From IMG/VR virus record IMGVR_UViG_3300042924_000357, positions 1-24,883 of that record: a stretch of 24,883 nucleotides of DNA. The stretch is one strand, 5' to 3'. Positions 5,567 through 15,383 of the stretch are shown piece after piece. Origin of the DNA: a virus. Position numbers and translations under genes: made by a program. Under the pieces are notes generated by a model that did not search any database, was not told where the DNA came from, and saw only the letters and a list, made by a program, of their open reading frames with translations. How positions within the stretch are numbered: the stretch's first letter is position 1; every line of letters begins with the position of its first letter.

Positions 5567-5775
5567 ACGAGTGTAAACAGGAGTACTGCGATTTTGTAGG
5601 CAGCCTAGCGTTTGAACAGGATGGTGGCTGGAGCTACGAAGTTTGGCAGGCAGCCCAGCAGGCTGCGTTTAAACGACTGGCTGATAGATTCCGCAGCTAC
5701 GGCAACATCGACTACACCGGCAAAGAGATTGCTCAGTACATTGAATTTATAAGTAAACAAGATGTACCGAAATAA
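5563..5775 (+). CDS. Hypothetical small phage protein
   Basis: 70 aa, coupled by ATGA to the DUF3310-like gene. It is helical and aromatic-rich (GGWSYEVWQAAQQAAFKRLA), with no recognised domain. The GTTTAAAC at 5667-5674 encodes Phe-Lys, and a GTGTAAAC variant at 5571-5578 lies in its third and fourth codons. The stop overlaps the HNH-like gene by 14 bases. It is probably real because the frame is tightly packed between two recognisable genes. Confidence 0.65.
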   Translation: MNECKQEYCDFVGSLAFEQDGGWSYEVWQAAQQAAFKRLADRFRSYGNIDYTGKEIAQYIEFISKQDVPK

Positions 5776-6055
5776 ACAAATGCTAGAGCTAGTGCGCTAC
5801 TGCCCCTGTCAGATCTGTGGGGCACAGGATGGGACGGTAGTGGCCGCACACTCCAACCAACAACGCGATGGCAAGGGGATGGGCATCAAAGCCCACGACT
5901 ACCGTATCGCGGCATTGTGCTATGTGTGCCACATGAAGATAGACCAAGGCAAAGACATGACCAAATCGGCTAGGTTTGCGGCATGGGATGAGGCCCACCG
6001 AGGAACCATTGGCTGGCTATTCGAGCGGGGTCATCTCACATTACATTCGCCCTGA
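5762..6055 (+). CDS. DUF1364/YbcO-type HNH-like nuclease
   Basis: 97 aa. Cys-rich zinc-binding residues CPCQICG (Cys14, 16, 19) and CYVCH (Cys53, Cys56, His57) flank the core VVAAHSNQQRDGKGMGIKAHD, with His30 and the DYRIAALC strand. This arrangement is that of DUF1364 proteins such as YbcO of the cryptic lambdoid prophage DLP12, regarded as HNH-like nucleases of the lambdoid nin region where recombination genes cluster. Here it ends the rightward early operon, consistent with a DNA-processing role. The coding end overlaps the end of the convergent polyvalent gene by 20 bases (6036-6055). Activity has to be inferred. Confidence 0.8.
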   Translation: MYRNKQMLELVRYCPCQICGAQDGTVVAAHSNQQRDGKGMGIKAHDYRIAALCYVCHMKIDQGKDMTKSARFAAWDEAHRGTIGWLFERGHLTLHSP

Positions 6056-9000
6056 GTGTATTGATGTTGGCGGTCAAAGCATTCTGAGCTTGGTTGATTC
6101 TCAGAAGAGCCTCCCGCTTGGCATCAGCATCCATGTTAGAGCTACGGATCATGACTTGCATCTGCCGGAAATTTTTCATGGTCTTCTCTAAGTCAAGGAT
6201 GTAGTCCTTATTGGCAAGCAACTTGATGTTTTCTTGCATGAACTTGCCACGCTCTTCAAAGTTCATTGTGCGTTCAAGCAAGCTGGATGTCCGAACAACC
6301 TCGTCTGTAGCGTTCTTTAAATCGTAGTAGCCGGTGACCGTACCTCTGGCCTCTGGATCTAACGCAAAGCGTTTGATAAACGGCAACTGCTCAAAGCGTT
6401 TAGACGCATTAGGGTTCTCGGCATTCATGTTCATGATCCCGTCCAAGGCGCTGACCATGTACATACCCATCGTACCCGTGTAGCCACCGATCAGGTGATC
6501 GATCTTCATGGGCGACATGCCTAAGTTAGAGCCTGCAAAGGCGGCAAGCGATGAGGTTCCGGGGCCAATTTGGAACTCCGGGGCAACGCCTTCCAGACCT
6601 TGGCCAACAATAGGTCTACGTGTAAACAGGGAGAAGTTAGTCTCTGTCTCCACGAAAGGCTTGATGGCTTGCGGTAAGTAGTCAATGGCCAGTGTCGAAC
6701 GCAGATTCCTAGCCATGGAGTCCATAAAGTCTTTGCTTGTATCGTCCCCAAACAATGAAGCCATGATCCGCTCAGGGATCACCTTGAAGATGACACCAAT
6801 CTCAAACGGGATTGGGATCTTGATGCCCAAGGATGGAATAAGCCAGTTGTTATCTTTGGTTTCCTGTTCTTGTTTTTTATACTCTTCATCATCATGGGTC
6901 AGAGTCCAGTACATGGCCGACAGGGCAAACATGGTCATGCCGCGAACAATGAAGCGCTTTTGAATCATGGCTGCATCTTTGTTGTTCATCTCGCCAAACG
7001 ACGCTCTATAAAGCACATCCAGACCCTGCATGCGGGCGTTTAAGAACGGGATGGCCGCAGTCATGATGCGGATGATTGGAGAACTACCCTTGCGGTTAAA
7101 GTTCATCACCTCAAGCGCACGGTGCAGAGCTTCTGCCTCGTTGCCAGTTTCTTCAAGGGTGCGTTTATACACCTCAATCCTTGTCGCCATGTCAGACGCA
7201 GTCGTACCTTTTTCCAAGGCTTCCCACAGGGATGTGGGCGCAGTCATTGGGTTCAGGATACGTTGGAACAAGGTCTTACCTTCGTACTTCTTATTCAGTT
7301 CCTTTTCAAACGCCTTGGCGCTCATCTCAATGTTCTGAGAGAACTCGTAGCCGCCGCCGATACCAGCGTTTAAAAGCGCCTCAAACTCTGGGGATGTGCC
7401 TGCCATGGCCTTGCCAAAGTTTGAAATGGTATCTACGATGGGAGTCATCTTGACCCCGCTTGTTACGTATGCCGCCATTGAGTCACGAACCATGTTAGCC
7501 AACATGAAGCCGGGATCTTTGGTAACCATGTTCCTTAGGAAGTTGGCCGGGCCAGACAGCAAGCCGATGAACGGCAACTCTGGCATGTTTAAACTCTTAA
7601 CAGCGTCAATGAACAGGTGATCGGCCACCTGATACGTAACAACTTGGCCCTTTTCCAGTACCTGTACAGTGTCCAATCCTGTTGGGGCATTGGGACGTAA
7701 ACGCTCGGCCATCTCAATTTCCAAGGCTCGATCGATGGCACGTTGTGCCGCCACGTTCTTCATGCCCATCTGGATAGAAGACTGCGTGTTACGCACAATG
7801 GTTTCTAGGAAGTCGGCCAAAGGAGCTTTGTCTGTGCCCTCTGAGAGTTTCTTAGGCTTCTTGACACCTGAGATTGACTGGAAGATGTTGGGGCCGATAG
7901 TCTTCTCGCCTTCCATCTGACGATAGAACGGGATGTAATCGGAGAACTCAGTGAACCTAGCCTTGTCACCCTCGGATAGAACGCCAGTGTCTACAAGGTA
8001 CTGCACCAAGCCATTGTTAAACGTTGTCCATTCTTTTTGGATTTGATCAAACTCAGGGTGTTTTGCTTCCAAAGCCTCTGCTCGTTTTACATCATCTTCA
8101 GTAAAGATGTCTGGCTTGCCCTGTGCGTTTAAACGAGAGCCACGCTTTACGCCTGCCCAGAACTGGTAAAGCTGATAGATCAGAGGGTCGTTGTATTTAG
8201 ACAACGGGGCAAAGATAGCCACTGGCCCTTTGATCTTACCGCCATCGTTAAACGCTTTGGTCACGCCATTGACGTAGATGGGGATGCCGCCATTGCGGTC
8301 ATGCACACCCAAGACGGATGCAGTAACCCCTGCGGCTAAGTCAGACTGCAAGGCTCCAGCCTCTGCGCTTTCATCAGCCATCAAGGCCGCGCCACCGCGC
8401 TTCTTAACCACTTCCTTGTCTACGTCGGACAGTCGGTTGTAACGGTTTAAAGATCGAGCACGCAGTTCAGAGAAGGTGTCGCCACCCAATGCTTTAGTAA
8501 TGCGCTGAACGTAGCCCTGCTCTTCGCGGGCGGTTGTTGTTTCGTTTACACGGGCTAAAGTGTCTGGGTCGGTTGAGTCGCGCAGGCTGTAGCGCACATC
8601 AGAGTTGTACTTCGTATACGCATTAGTGTTGCCAATATCAGAAGCTTGTTGCAGACTTGCGCGTTCTGTTGATGGTGCTTCTGGTTTGGCTTTGGCTTCA
8701 GCTTTGGCCAGTTTAAACGGAAGCTGGTTAGGGACGACAACTGTATCGCCATCTGTTTTTGGGTCGTACTGAACAAAGAAACCCTCAGTCTTAACCGTGG
8801 CGTTTTTCTCGCTCATGTTGCCTGCTTTATTACGCAAGCCAACAATCACACCTTTACCACCTGAAGCTTCTTTAACAGCACTCTTCTCATCTAAGAAACG
8901 AGCATCGTAATCATCACCATCCAAGACTTGGAACTCCAACCCAGTTTCTGTATCAACCAAAAACCGTGGCAATCCGGACTTAGATGAGAAAGCCATGGCA

Positions 9001-12000
9001 ACGTTTTGCCCATTCTTTAAACGCTCACGCATTGTTGCCCAGTTGTGGTCATACTTACCAGACTTGTCTTTAAAGAACACCTTCTTATCACCAACAATCT
9101 GACCAAAGCCAGTAGATGAATATGTCAAGTGATGGTTGTCGGCAATAGATTCGCTACCTAGTTTTGTGTAGTCATAAAACATTACATCTGGATTGGACTC
9201 GATCAAACCACGGAACATGGTTGGCTTGAAGTCTGATGTAACGTTTAAACGAATAGCAGGAGCGTAAAGTTCTTTCTCAACGTTTAGACGTTTCTTAGTC
9301 TCTGGATCAACTTTGATTTGCGTGGGTGAGGCACACCACTTAGCCAGAGAATCAATCTCACCCTGCAACAAGGTAACAAAAGCTTCTGGATTAACAATCA
9401 GAGCTTCTGTTTTAAGGTACTGCATCATGCGTGCACCGGCACGGAATGCACTCTTCTCAATGTCACCTACGTCTTCTTGAGCCGCGCCGCCAAACATGAA
9501 GTTACCGCCTGACGTTTCGCCAAGGCACAAGCCTTCGCAGATGGCAGAGCGGGGGCATGTGTTGACCTTGTCTGTAATGTTTTGAGCAGAAGCCAGACCC
9601 AAGCCCTGTGAGGCTACGCTGTATCCGTCATAGGAGATGTTGTAGTCACCGATACGGGTCTTCTCTAGCTTGCCATTTTCAGTCAGCAGACTGCCGACGT
9701 TATGTTCTTTCTTTAACAGCTTACGGGCGGTAGAGACAAGCTTGCGACGTTCTGCCGGAGTGGCGGCTTTGTAATCGTTGACGGCTTTAGTAATGCGTTC
9801 TTCATGATCGCCGTAAGAAAACTCATCTGTGATGGCTTCACGGCGACTTTTTTGAATTGACTGTAGCTTCATCTTGTTGGCAAAGTAATCACCTTCTGCC
9901 AACGGAATAAAGAAATCTCTGCGGCCATTGTCATATTCTTCATCAACCTGAAGCTGATCAGGTGTAACGTAAACCAAGACAGTGCTACCGTCTAAATCTT
10001 GGTCAAAGTTACCACGGTTCTTTAAGATCGCATCACCACCAGACTCATTGGTTAAAAATATCAATGCGCGACCGTCAGACGGGATCATCCGGTTCTGTGC
10101 AATACGTAGAGCATTCTCTTTGGTAGTGTGATAATAAACAGTAACCGTTCCGTCCTTATTGATCGGCACGCCCAGCGTTGGATCAAAAGACAGATGCTTG
10201 TCAGGGTTGTAACTTTGTAAAGAATAACGTGGTGAATCCGTAGGCAGTTCATCTATAGGCTCAGACACATACGGCATGATGCCGTTTGCCTTTTCATAAG
10301 CCTTGGCCTGCTTCATTTCCGTCTGATACTCTTTAACGCTCAGGCGTTCAACCCCGCCTTGAGGTTGACCAGCCTTTAATTCCCCACGCTCAACTTGACC
10401 AAATATATCTTCATAAGTTTGGAACCCTGCGTTGTTAAAAGCATTACGTAGTGCTGTGAAGAAGTCCCTCATGCGCTTAAGTAATGCCGCCAACATGCCT
10501 GTCGGGGGTTTGTTATTAGCAAAATCAGCAAAGGCATCAGCAATAGCTTCTTCCGTTACCTTATCCATGTCACCGTTATACAAGTCAACATAGGCATCGT
10601 AGCGAGAGGTCTTCCTACCTTTGTAATCAGCAGTTGTATTCTTTAGGTACTTGGTGATCCACTGGTCTTTAGCCATGCGGGTCAGCGCAGTCCACTGCTG
10701 TGGCGTAAAGAAGTTGAGATCCTTCAGCGCGTGCAATGATTCATGGCGCAGAACCCGGACAGGATCTTTCTCGTTTAAAGCAATCTTAATTAGGCTCTCG
10801 TTGTAGGAGCCTTCTTGATCCATCTTCTCCAAGATGTTCAGTTTGACAGCGCCAAGGCCAAGCTTTTCTAAAACAGGCTTTAACTTAGCTTCAAGATCGG
10901 CCAAACGCTTTCTTGTCTCAGGCGAAATCTTGGCTTCCTCTGCTTTAGCTTTCGCAGCTTTAGCTTCTGTTTCAATGCCCTCCAGAACCTCAGACACAGG
11001 CTTCTGCTCGGCAAAGCGTTTAGCTTCAGCCGCTGTAGGAGCCTTAGGAGTTCTGCGTTCTAGTTCAGCCTGAGCCTTCTTACCCACCGCACGACGGCCT
11101 TGCTGTTGAGCCAACTCTTGCAATTGCTTGTCATCCATGTCGGCCAAGATGCTTTCTTCAGCCGCTTGACGGGATGGGTATGTGGCACGTGCCTGACCCT
11201 GTTCAAACACCGTGAAGCCCTTACGGCCAATTGCTTTGTTGGCGGTTGGCTTAATCTCTAAAGGCGTGATCTTGGGGTCAAGCTTTTGAATCTGTTCTGT
11301 GAGCGAGGCAATTTTTGCCTGCGTTTCTGCAACTAATTTAGCTTGCCGACCAGCCGCCTTTTGGAAGTTGGTTGACTGGCCTTCGCCTCTAGCTTCACTG
11401 CTATCTAAGCGTTTCTGACCAGCTTCAATAGCATTGTTTAACTGCTTAATTTGATTTTCAAAACGCAGTGCCATACCGGCACGAGTGCGCTCAGAGCTTG
11501 CCTTCTTGGCGTTTGCTTCGTCTATGGTGTCGGATTTAGACAACAGAGTGTCACCGGCATACAACTCATAACCTGCTGGAGCCTCACCCTCTTTAAACGC
11601 ACCTTCACGGATGTCAAATCCTTCGGGCAGCGTGGCGGAGGTGGTGGGGGCGGCGATAGCATCTGTTGTAATTTGCCTAACGTTTAAACCACGCTTGGCC
11701 GCCGCAGCGCGGGCAGCAGTCCTAGATGTGTAGGTAGACGGCAAAACATTGCCGCTCTTAGGATCATAGATCTCGTAGCGGGGTGTCTTGATCAGGTCAA
11801 CGTCACCATTCTTAATGGCGGCATCAAGGATAGCTCCCGCATGGGAGTCTTCTGTAAGGTTCGTGTATTCCTTGATAGTCTTGATGACCTCCTTAGGATC
11901 TACAGGAACACCCAGTTCTGCCAATAGGAAGTCAACTCCCTTGATGGCCTTGTCGTATTGCTTCTCATCGTAGCGGCTGGCGTTTGTGCCTTCCGGTAGG

Positions 12001-13622
12001 ATGGTTGAAGTTGTTGCTGCTGGCAGGCTGGCTAATGCTTTAAACGCAGCATGTAACTGCGGCTGCGACATCTGCTCCAGTGCGTTTACACCAGTTGTCC
12101 GGGTTAGGAAGTCCTTAAAGCCTTGAGTTTTGGTGTCAATTTTCTTTAGACCAGCTTGCTCTAGGATTTGGGTTGCGGTGTATTTCTCACCGGCATAACC
12201 AGACTTGGCGGTAATAAGCTGATCCAAGAGGGCTTGCTCTGCCTTGGGGTTCTGTCCCGGCATAGCATCCACAAAGTCCTCAAGCGAGTACTCCTTGAGC
12301 TTGGGAAGTCCAGCTTGCTTGCGGTAATCATCGATCTGCTTGTAGATGTCGAAGGGAACTTCGCTCTTACGGATGTTGCCTAAAGGATTCTTGAGCGGAT
12401 CGGTCTGTACTTCTTCAACGGGGATTTCCTCAGCCGGTGCAGGCAAAGCAATAGCCTGCTGTTGCTCCATTTGCTTTTGGATTTCGTCGGTCTGTTTCTG
12501 AAGAACAGCACGCTCGGCTTCTGCCTTTTGTGCCTCAGCTTGTACTTTTGCATCGGCTTCAGCCTGTTTCCTAGCTTGATCATCAGCTAATGATTGTTTG
12601 TATTGACGTTGCAAATTAGAGACTTGCAAAGGAGAAACGGCAAGGCCAAGGACTGAGCCAACTAAGGCATCATGAGCCACCGTACCGGCCAAGCCGTCAG
12701 TTAAATCTTTTGCTACACCAGCTTGATTCAAAGCGATGTTAGTACCAACTTGTCCTACCGCAGCTTGTGCCGCTTCAGGCAAAGCCTCACCTAGTGTAGA
12801 CGAGGCTACTGCACCAAGCTTCTGTTTAAACTGAGGTGGAGTTAATGATGCTGCGCCTTGGCCTGCGCCAACTTTTCTGGCCGCGTTTGCCAAAATATTT
12901 TCAATACCGAATATGCCTTCCAATGCGCCAGCACCGCCTGCAACGGCTTGTCGAGGAGCGTTTTGCAATGAATAAGCGGCAACCTCTTGGGCTTTCTGTT
13001 CTGCGACTTCTGGAGATTCACCTTGGCTTAACAAGGCCTGTTTAACGGCTTCATAATCTTGGCCCTTCTGACCGCCTACACCCATCAAACCACCAATACC
13101 GCCCGCTCCTCTTGCACCGGCCAGTGCTCTAGCACCTAGGCTTGCGCCTGCGGCCACCTGACCTCCGGGCAAAAATGCACCCGCAACAATTGGGGCGCTA
13201 GACGCTAATGCTTGTAATCCGGTTTGCAAGGGGGCTTCTGTAAAGCTACCCACTTTAGATTTGATGTCACCGCCTGAGCGCTCGATTAACTCTTGGCGAC
13301 GAGCCATTTCTTCTTTACGGGCTGGACTCATGCCTTCATAGGCAGATTGCTGTGCTTCCCCCAAATACTGAGAAGCCGCATTATCAACGCCAAAGATGTT
13401 AGTGAGAGACTGAAGGCCTCCCGCAAAACCTTGCTTAACCGAACGACCCACATCACCTAAGGTGCTAGGAGCACTCTTGGCTTCTTCTAGTTCTTTGGTT
13501 GTCTGTCCTGCAAATGGGTAATTCTGCAATACCAAACCATATATTTGCTGATCAGTAGCGCCTTCTGGGGCGTTTACACGATACTTATTTCCATCTGGTG
13601 CGGTGTATTGATAAATTGCCAT
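6036..13622 (-). CDS. Giant polyvalent virion/ejection protein (metallopeptidase, ART-like, GP88-like, LPD38-like)
   Basis: 2528 aa; last gene of the leftward block, starting 3 bases after the previous stop. Order by residue: 1-40, an N-terminal phage motif (MAIYQYTAPDGNKYRVNAPE); 110-330, Gly/Ala-rich hydrophobic helices likely to meet membrane; 340-395 and 725-930, charged coiled coils; 890-1080, a zincin-like metallopeptidase with HESLH at 960-964 and a downstream EEAIADAFADF at about 1024-1034; 1150-1245, an ADP-ribosyltransferase-like stretch (VYYHTT, IFLTNES, RRDFFIPL); 1300-1630, a Cys-cluster domain (CPRSAICEGLCLG, IRLNVTSDF, MFYDYTK) resembling phage GP88; about 1680-2528, a long helical part resembling LPD38, with one hydrophobic segment near 2215-2235. 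Known polyvalent proteins combine such domains and are injected with phage DNA. Domain identities other than the HExxH site are family resemblance judged by eye. Confidence 0.85.
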   Translation of the reverse strand: MAIYQYTAPDGNKYRVNAPEGATDQQIYGLVLQNYPFAGQTTKELEEAKSAPSTLGDVGRSVKQGFAGGLQSLTNIFGVDNAASQYLGEAQQSAYEGMSPARKEEMARRQELIERSGGDIKSKVGSFTEAPLQTGLQALASSAPIVAGAFLPGGQVAAGASLGARALAGARGAGGIGGLMGVGGQKGQDYEAVKQALLSQGESPEVAEQKAQEVAAYSLQNAPRQAVAGGAGALEGIFGIENILANAARKVGAGQGAASLTPPQFKQKLGAVASSTLGEALPEAAQAAVGQVGTNIALNQAGVAKDLTDGLAGTVAHDALVGSVLGLAVSPLQVSNLQRQYKQSLADDQARKQAEADAKVQAEAQKAEAERAVLQKQTDEIQKQMEQQQAIALPAPAEEIPVEEVQTDPLKNPLGNIRKSEVPFDIYKQIDDYRKQAGLPKLKEYSLEDFVDAMPGQNPKAEQALLDQLITAKSGYAGEKYTATQILEQAGLKKIDTKTQGFKDFLTRTTGVNALEQMSQPQLHAAFKALASLPAATTSTILPEGTNASRYDEKQYDKAIKGVDFLLAELGVPVDPKEVIKTIKEYTNLTEDSHAGAILDAAIKNGDVDLIKTPRYEIYDPKSGNVLPSTYTSRTAARAAAAKRGLNVRQITTDAIAAPTTSATLPEGFDIREGAFKEGEAPAGYELYAGDTLLSKSDTIDEANAKKASSERTRAGMALRFENQIKQLNNAIEAGQKRLDSSEARGEGQSTNFQKAAGRQAKLVAETQAKIASLTEQIQKLDPKITPLEIKPTANKAIGRKGFTVFEQGQARATYPSRQAAEESILADMDDKQLQELAQQQGRRAVGKKAQAELERRTPKAPTAAEAKRFAEQKPVSEVLEGIETEAKAAKAKAEEAKISPETRKRLADLEAKLKPVLEKLGLGAVKLNILEKMDQEGSYNESLIKIALNEKDPVRVLRHESLHALKDLNFFTPQQWTALTRMAKDQWITKYLKNTTADYKGRKTSRYDAYVDLYNGDMDKVTEEAIADAFADFANNKPPTGMLAALLKRMRDFFTALRNAFNNAGFQTYEDIFGQVERGELKAGQPQGGVERLSVKEYQTEMKQAKAYEKANGIMPYVSEPIDELPTDSPRYSLQSYNPDKHLSFDPTLGVPINKDGTVTVYYHTTKENALRIAQNRMIPSDGRALIFLTNESGGDAILKNRGNFDQDLDGSTVLVYVTPDQLQVDEEYDNGRRDFFIPLAEGDYFANKMKLQSIQKSRREAITDEFSYGDHEERITKAVNDYKAATPAERRKLVSTARKLLKKEHNVGSLLTENGKLEKTRIGDYNISYDGYSVASQGLGLASAQNITDKVNTCPRSAICEGLCLGETSGGNFMFGGAAQEDVGDIEKSAFRAGARMMQYLKTEALIVNPEAFVTLLQGEIDSLAKWCASPTQIKVDPETKKRLNVEKELYAPAIRLNVTSDFKPTMFRGLIESNPDVMFYDYTKLGSESIADNHHLTYSSTGFGQIVGDKKVFFKDKSGKYDHNWATMRERLKNGQNVAMAFSSKSGLPRFLVDTETGLEFQVLDGDDYDARFLDEKSAVKEASGGKGVIVGLRNKAGNMSEKNATVKTEGFFVQYDPKTDGDTVVVPNQLPFKLAKAEAKAKPEAPSTERASLQQASDIGNTNAYTKYNSDVRYSLRDSTDPDTLARVNETTTAREEQGYVQRITKALGGDTFSELRARSLNRYNRLSDVDKEVVKKRGGAALMADESAEAGALQSDLAAGVTASVLGVHDRNGGIPIYVNGVTKAFNDGGKIKGPVAIFAPLSKYNDPLIYQLYQFWAGVKRGSRLNAQGKPDIFTEDDVKRAEALEAKHPEFDQIQKEWTTFNNGLVQYLVDTGVLSEGDKARFTEFSDYIPFYRQMEGEKTIGPNIFQSISGVKKPKKLSEGTDKAPLADFLETIVRNTQSSIQMGMKNVAAQRAIDRALEIEMAERLRPNAPTGLDTVQVLEKGQVVTYQVADHLFIDAVKSLNMPELPFIGLLSGPANFLRNMVTKDPGFMLANMVRDSMAAYVTSGVKMTPIVDTISNFGKAMAGTSPEFEALLNAGIGGGYEFSQNIEMSAKAFEKELNKKYEGKTLFQRILNPMTAPTSLWEALEKGTTASDMATRIEVYKRTLEETGNEAEALHRALEVMNFNRKGSSPIIRIMTAAIPFLNARMQGLDVLYRASFGEMNNKDAAMIQKRFIVRGMTMFALSAMYWTLTHDDEEYKKQEQETKDNNWLIPSLGIKIPIPFEIGVIFKVIPERIMASLFGDDTSKDFMDSMARNLRSTLAIDYLPQAIKPFVETETNFSLFTRRPIVGQGLEGVAPEFQIGPGTSSLAAFAGSNLGMSPMKIDHLIGGYTGTMGMYMVSALDGIMNMNAENPNASKRFEQLPFIKRFALDPEARGTVTGYYDLKNATDEVVRTSSLLERTMNFEERGKFMQENIKLLANKDYILDLEKTMKNFRQMQVMIRSSNMDADAKREALLRINQAQNALTANINTLRANVM

Positions 13623-13625
13623 GTT

Positions 13626-15374
13626 TTATCCACTAATACGTTCAACTGTACCGGGAATTTTGGTAACGGGTGCAGCCTTGCCTTCAAGTACAGCGCGATC
13701 TGCCAAAAATTGTTGGATAACCAGATCACGTTGTTTTTGATATTCCTTGTATTTAGACGAACTTGGATCTGTGTTTTGCATCATTTGATCAAGGAACTGC
13801 GTTCTTTCATTCAGCGCCTTGGATGTCGCAGCTTTATCGCGTTGCGCGGCACTCTGATACTGGCCGCTTGCCAGATAAGATGCGGCACGCTCCATAGCCT
13901 CATTAGGTGACATCTGAGGATTTTTACGTTGAATGTCTTCAGCCACTTGAACAAGCTGGGGCAAACGGTTTTGACCGGCGGCTTGGATACTGTTGCCACG
14001 GGCTTGTTCTTTAAGCTTGGCAATGTCCATTTGATTGGAGAATTCTTTCTGCTGCAAGTCCATGCCAATTTTCTCGGCATCCTGCTTATGTTTAAACGCA
14101 GCTTCAAAGTCACCACGCGCTTCAGCACGACGGGCGGCTTCAAGTTCAGCACGCATCTTAGCCATGCCCATCTCTTGTTCACGACGCATCTTGGCTTGTG
14201 CATCGGCACGCTCAAATGCAGCCGCCTCAGAAGCTCCGGCAGACTTACCAAAGCCGCCAAACAAAGCACCAATACCTTTTTGACCACGGGTAGCTTCGCC
14301 TGCGGCAATTAAAGCTTGGAAAAAGTCAGAACGTGTACGAGCTTTTTCTTGTTCTGATACACGGCCACGATCTGTTTCATCCTGTTGAGCCATTTTATTA
14401 AGTAATGCCTCAAACCCAGCCCCCGCAGCGCCGGGATTAGCTTGTTTAAACGCAGCAAGTTCTTTAGAGTAAGCATCTTTGTCAGGTGCTGTAAACGTAG
14501 GTGCTCCGGGCATTTTCATACTGGCAGGAATGCCGCCACCGGCTGGTGCGGGCATTGGAGGCATGGGTGGTGGAGCCACTGAAGCGATACCCATGGGTGG
14601 GCCTGCGTTCTGACGAGCTAGACGAGCAGTCTCTGCCGCGCTCTGATCATCAGGGCTAAATGTAGGCTGGACACGGGCAGCAGCTTGCTGCTGGGCATTA
14701 CGCACTGGGATGCCCATGGTCTTACCCATAGCACCGGCAGGGCCAGTATCGCTGCTAAACGCAGCACGTCTTGCATCGTTTAAAGCGGCATCAGCCGCTG
14801 CGGCGGCTTGTTGAGCAGCAGCAAAACCCTGAGGATCTTGTTGCTGTTGGCGCAAACTGTATTGACGTAAGTTGTTTCTTGCCTCTCTTGCGGCCTGTTC
14901 AGCTTGGTCTACAACCAAATCACCCTCGGCAAAAGCGACAACGCCACCGCCGCCAGCAAATTTAAACATGTCATTGGTTGGCAGGGAAGTCAATCCACCA
15001 CCAGCCATTTGAGGCATCTGTTGAGCCATCTCTGGCATTTCTTCCTCTGGCTGTGGAGGCTGAGGTGTACCTTCTGGCACTGGCTGAGGTTGGGCCATCA
15101 AGCCCTGTTGAAGCTGTTGATTAGACTGCGTTTGTTTAGCTGCACCGGCCTGCATCAAGTCAGCCGCCTGTCCGGTCAGTTCTTTTTCAAGTTTGTCTTT
15201 GACTGTGCCGTCAGGAGGTGTGCCCGTCTTAGCCGATTGTTCCATGCGTTTGCGGCGGTTTAATTCTGCCAAAGCTAAATATGGAGGAACATCAGGGTTA
15301 GTGCCATTGGCATAACCCATGACTACCTGCATGGTTTGGTCTTTAAGATCGTCTTGTATTTGGAGTAGATTCAT
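13626..15374 (-). CDS. Virion-associated protein, probable ejection/internal protein
   Basis: 582 aa. The start follows TAAGGGTTTAAG. The N-terminus (LLQIQDDLKDQTMQVVMGYA then NGTNPDVPPYLALAELNRRK) is a pattern seen at the start of many phage structural proteins. Residues about 90-150 are Gln/Pro-rich followed by a Gly-rich amphipathic loop (MAGGGLTSLP, FAGGGGVVAFAEG). About 345-470 are charged Ala-rich helices likely to form coiled coil (AKMRREQEMGMAKMRAELEA). The C-terminal 80 residues are helical and soluble. No enzymatic motif is visible. Position between the 302-aa protein and the polyvalent protein suggests an internal virion component or chaperone of it. GTTTAAAC copies at 14090 and 14444 encode Phe-Lys. 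Confidence 0.75.
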   Translation of the reverse strand: MNLLQIQDDLKDQTMQVVMGYANGTNPDVPPYLALAELNRRKRMEQSAKTGTPPDGTVKDKLEKELTGQAADLMQAGAAKQTQSNQQLQQGLMAQPQPVPEGTPQPPQPEEEMPEMAQQMPQMAGGGLTSLPTNDMFKFAGGGGVVAFAEGDLVVDQAEQAAREARNNLRQYSLRQQQQDPQGFAAAQQAAAAADAALNDARRAAFSSDTGPAGAMGKTMGIPVRNAQQQAAARVQPTFSPDDQSAAETARLARQNAGPPMGIASVAPPPMPPMPAPAGGGIPASMKMPGAPTFTAPDKDAYSKELAAFKQANPGAAGAGFEALLNKMAQQDETDRGRVSEQEKARTRSDFFQALIAAGEATRGQKGIGALFGGFGKSAGASEAAAFERADAQAKMRREQEMGMAKMRAELEAARRAEARGDFEAAFKHKQDAEKIGMDLQQKEFSNQMDIAKLKEQARGNSIQAAGQNRLPQLVQVAEDIQRKNPQMSPNEAMERAASYLASGQYQSAAQRDKAATSKALNERTQFLDQMMQNTDPSSSKYKEYQKQRDLVIQQFLADRAVLEGKAAPVTKIPGTVERISG

Positions 15375-15383
15375 CTTAAACCC

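Noticed and set aside
6036-13622. Frameshift or fusion artefact joining several genes
   Set aside because: The frame is uninterrupted for 2528 codons and the multi-domain order is typical of polyvalent phage proteins; no internal ribosome site with coupled stop/start was noticed.
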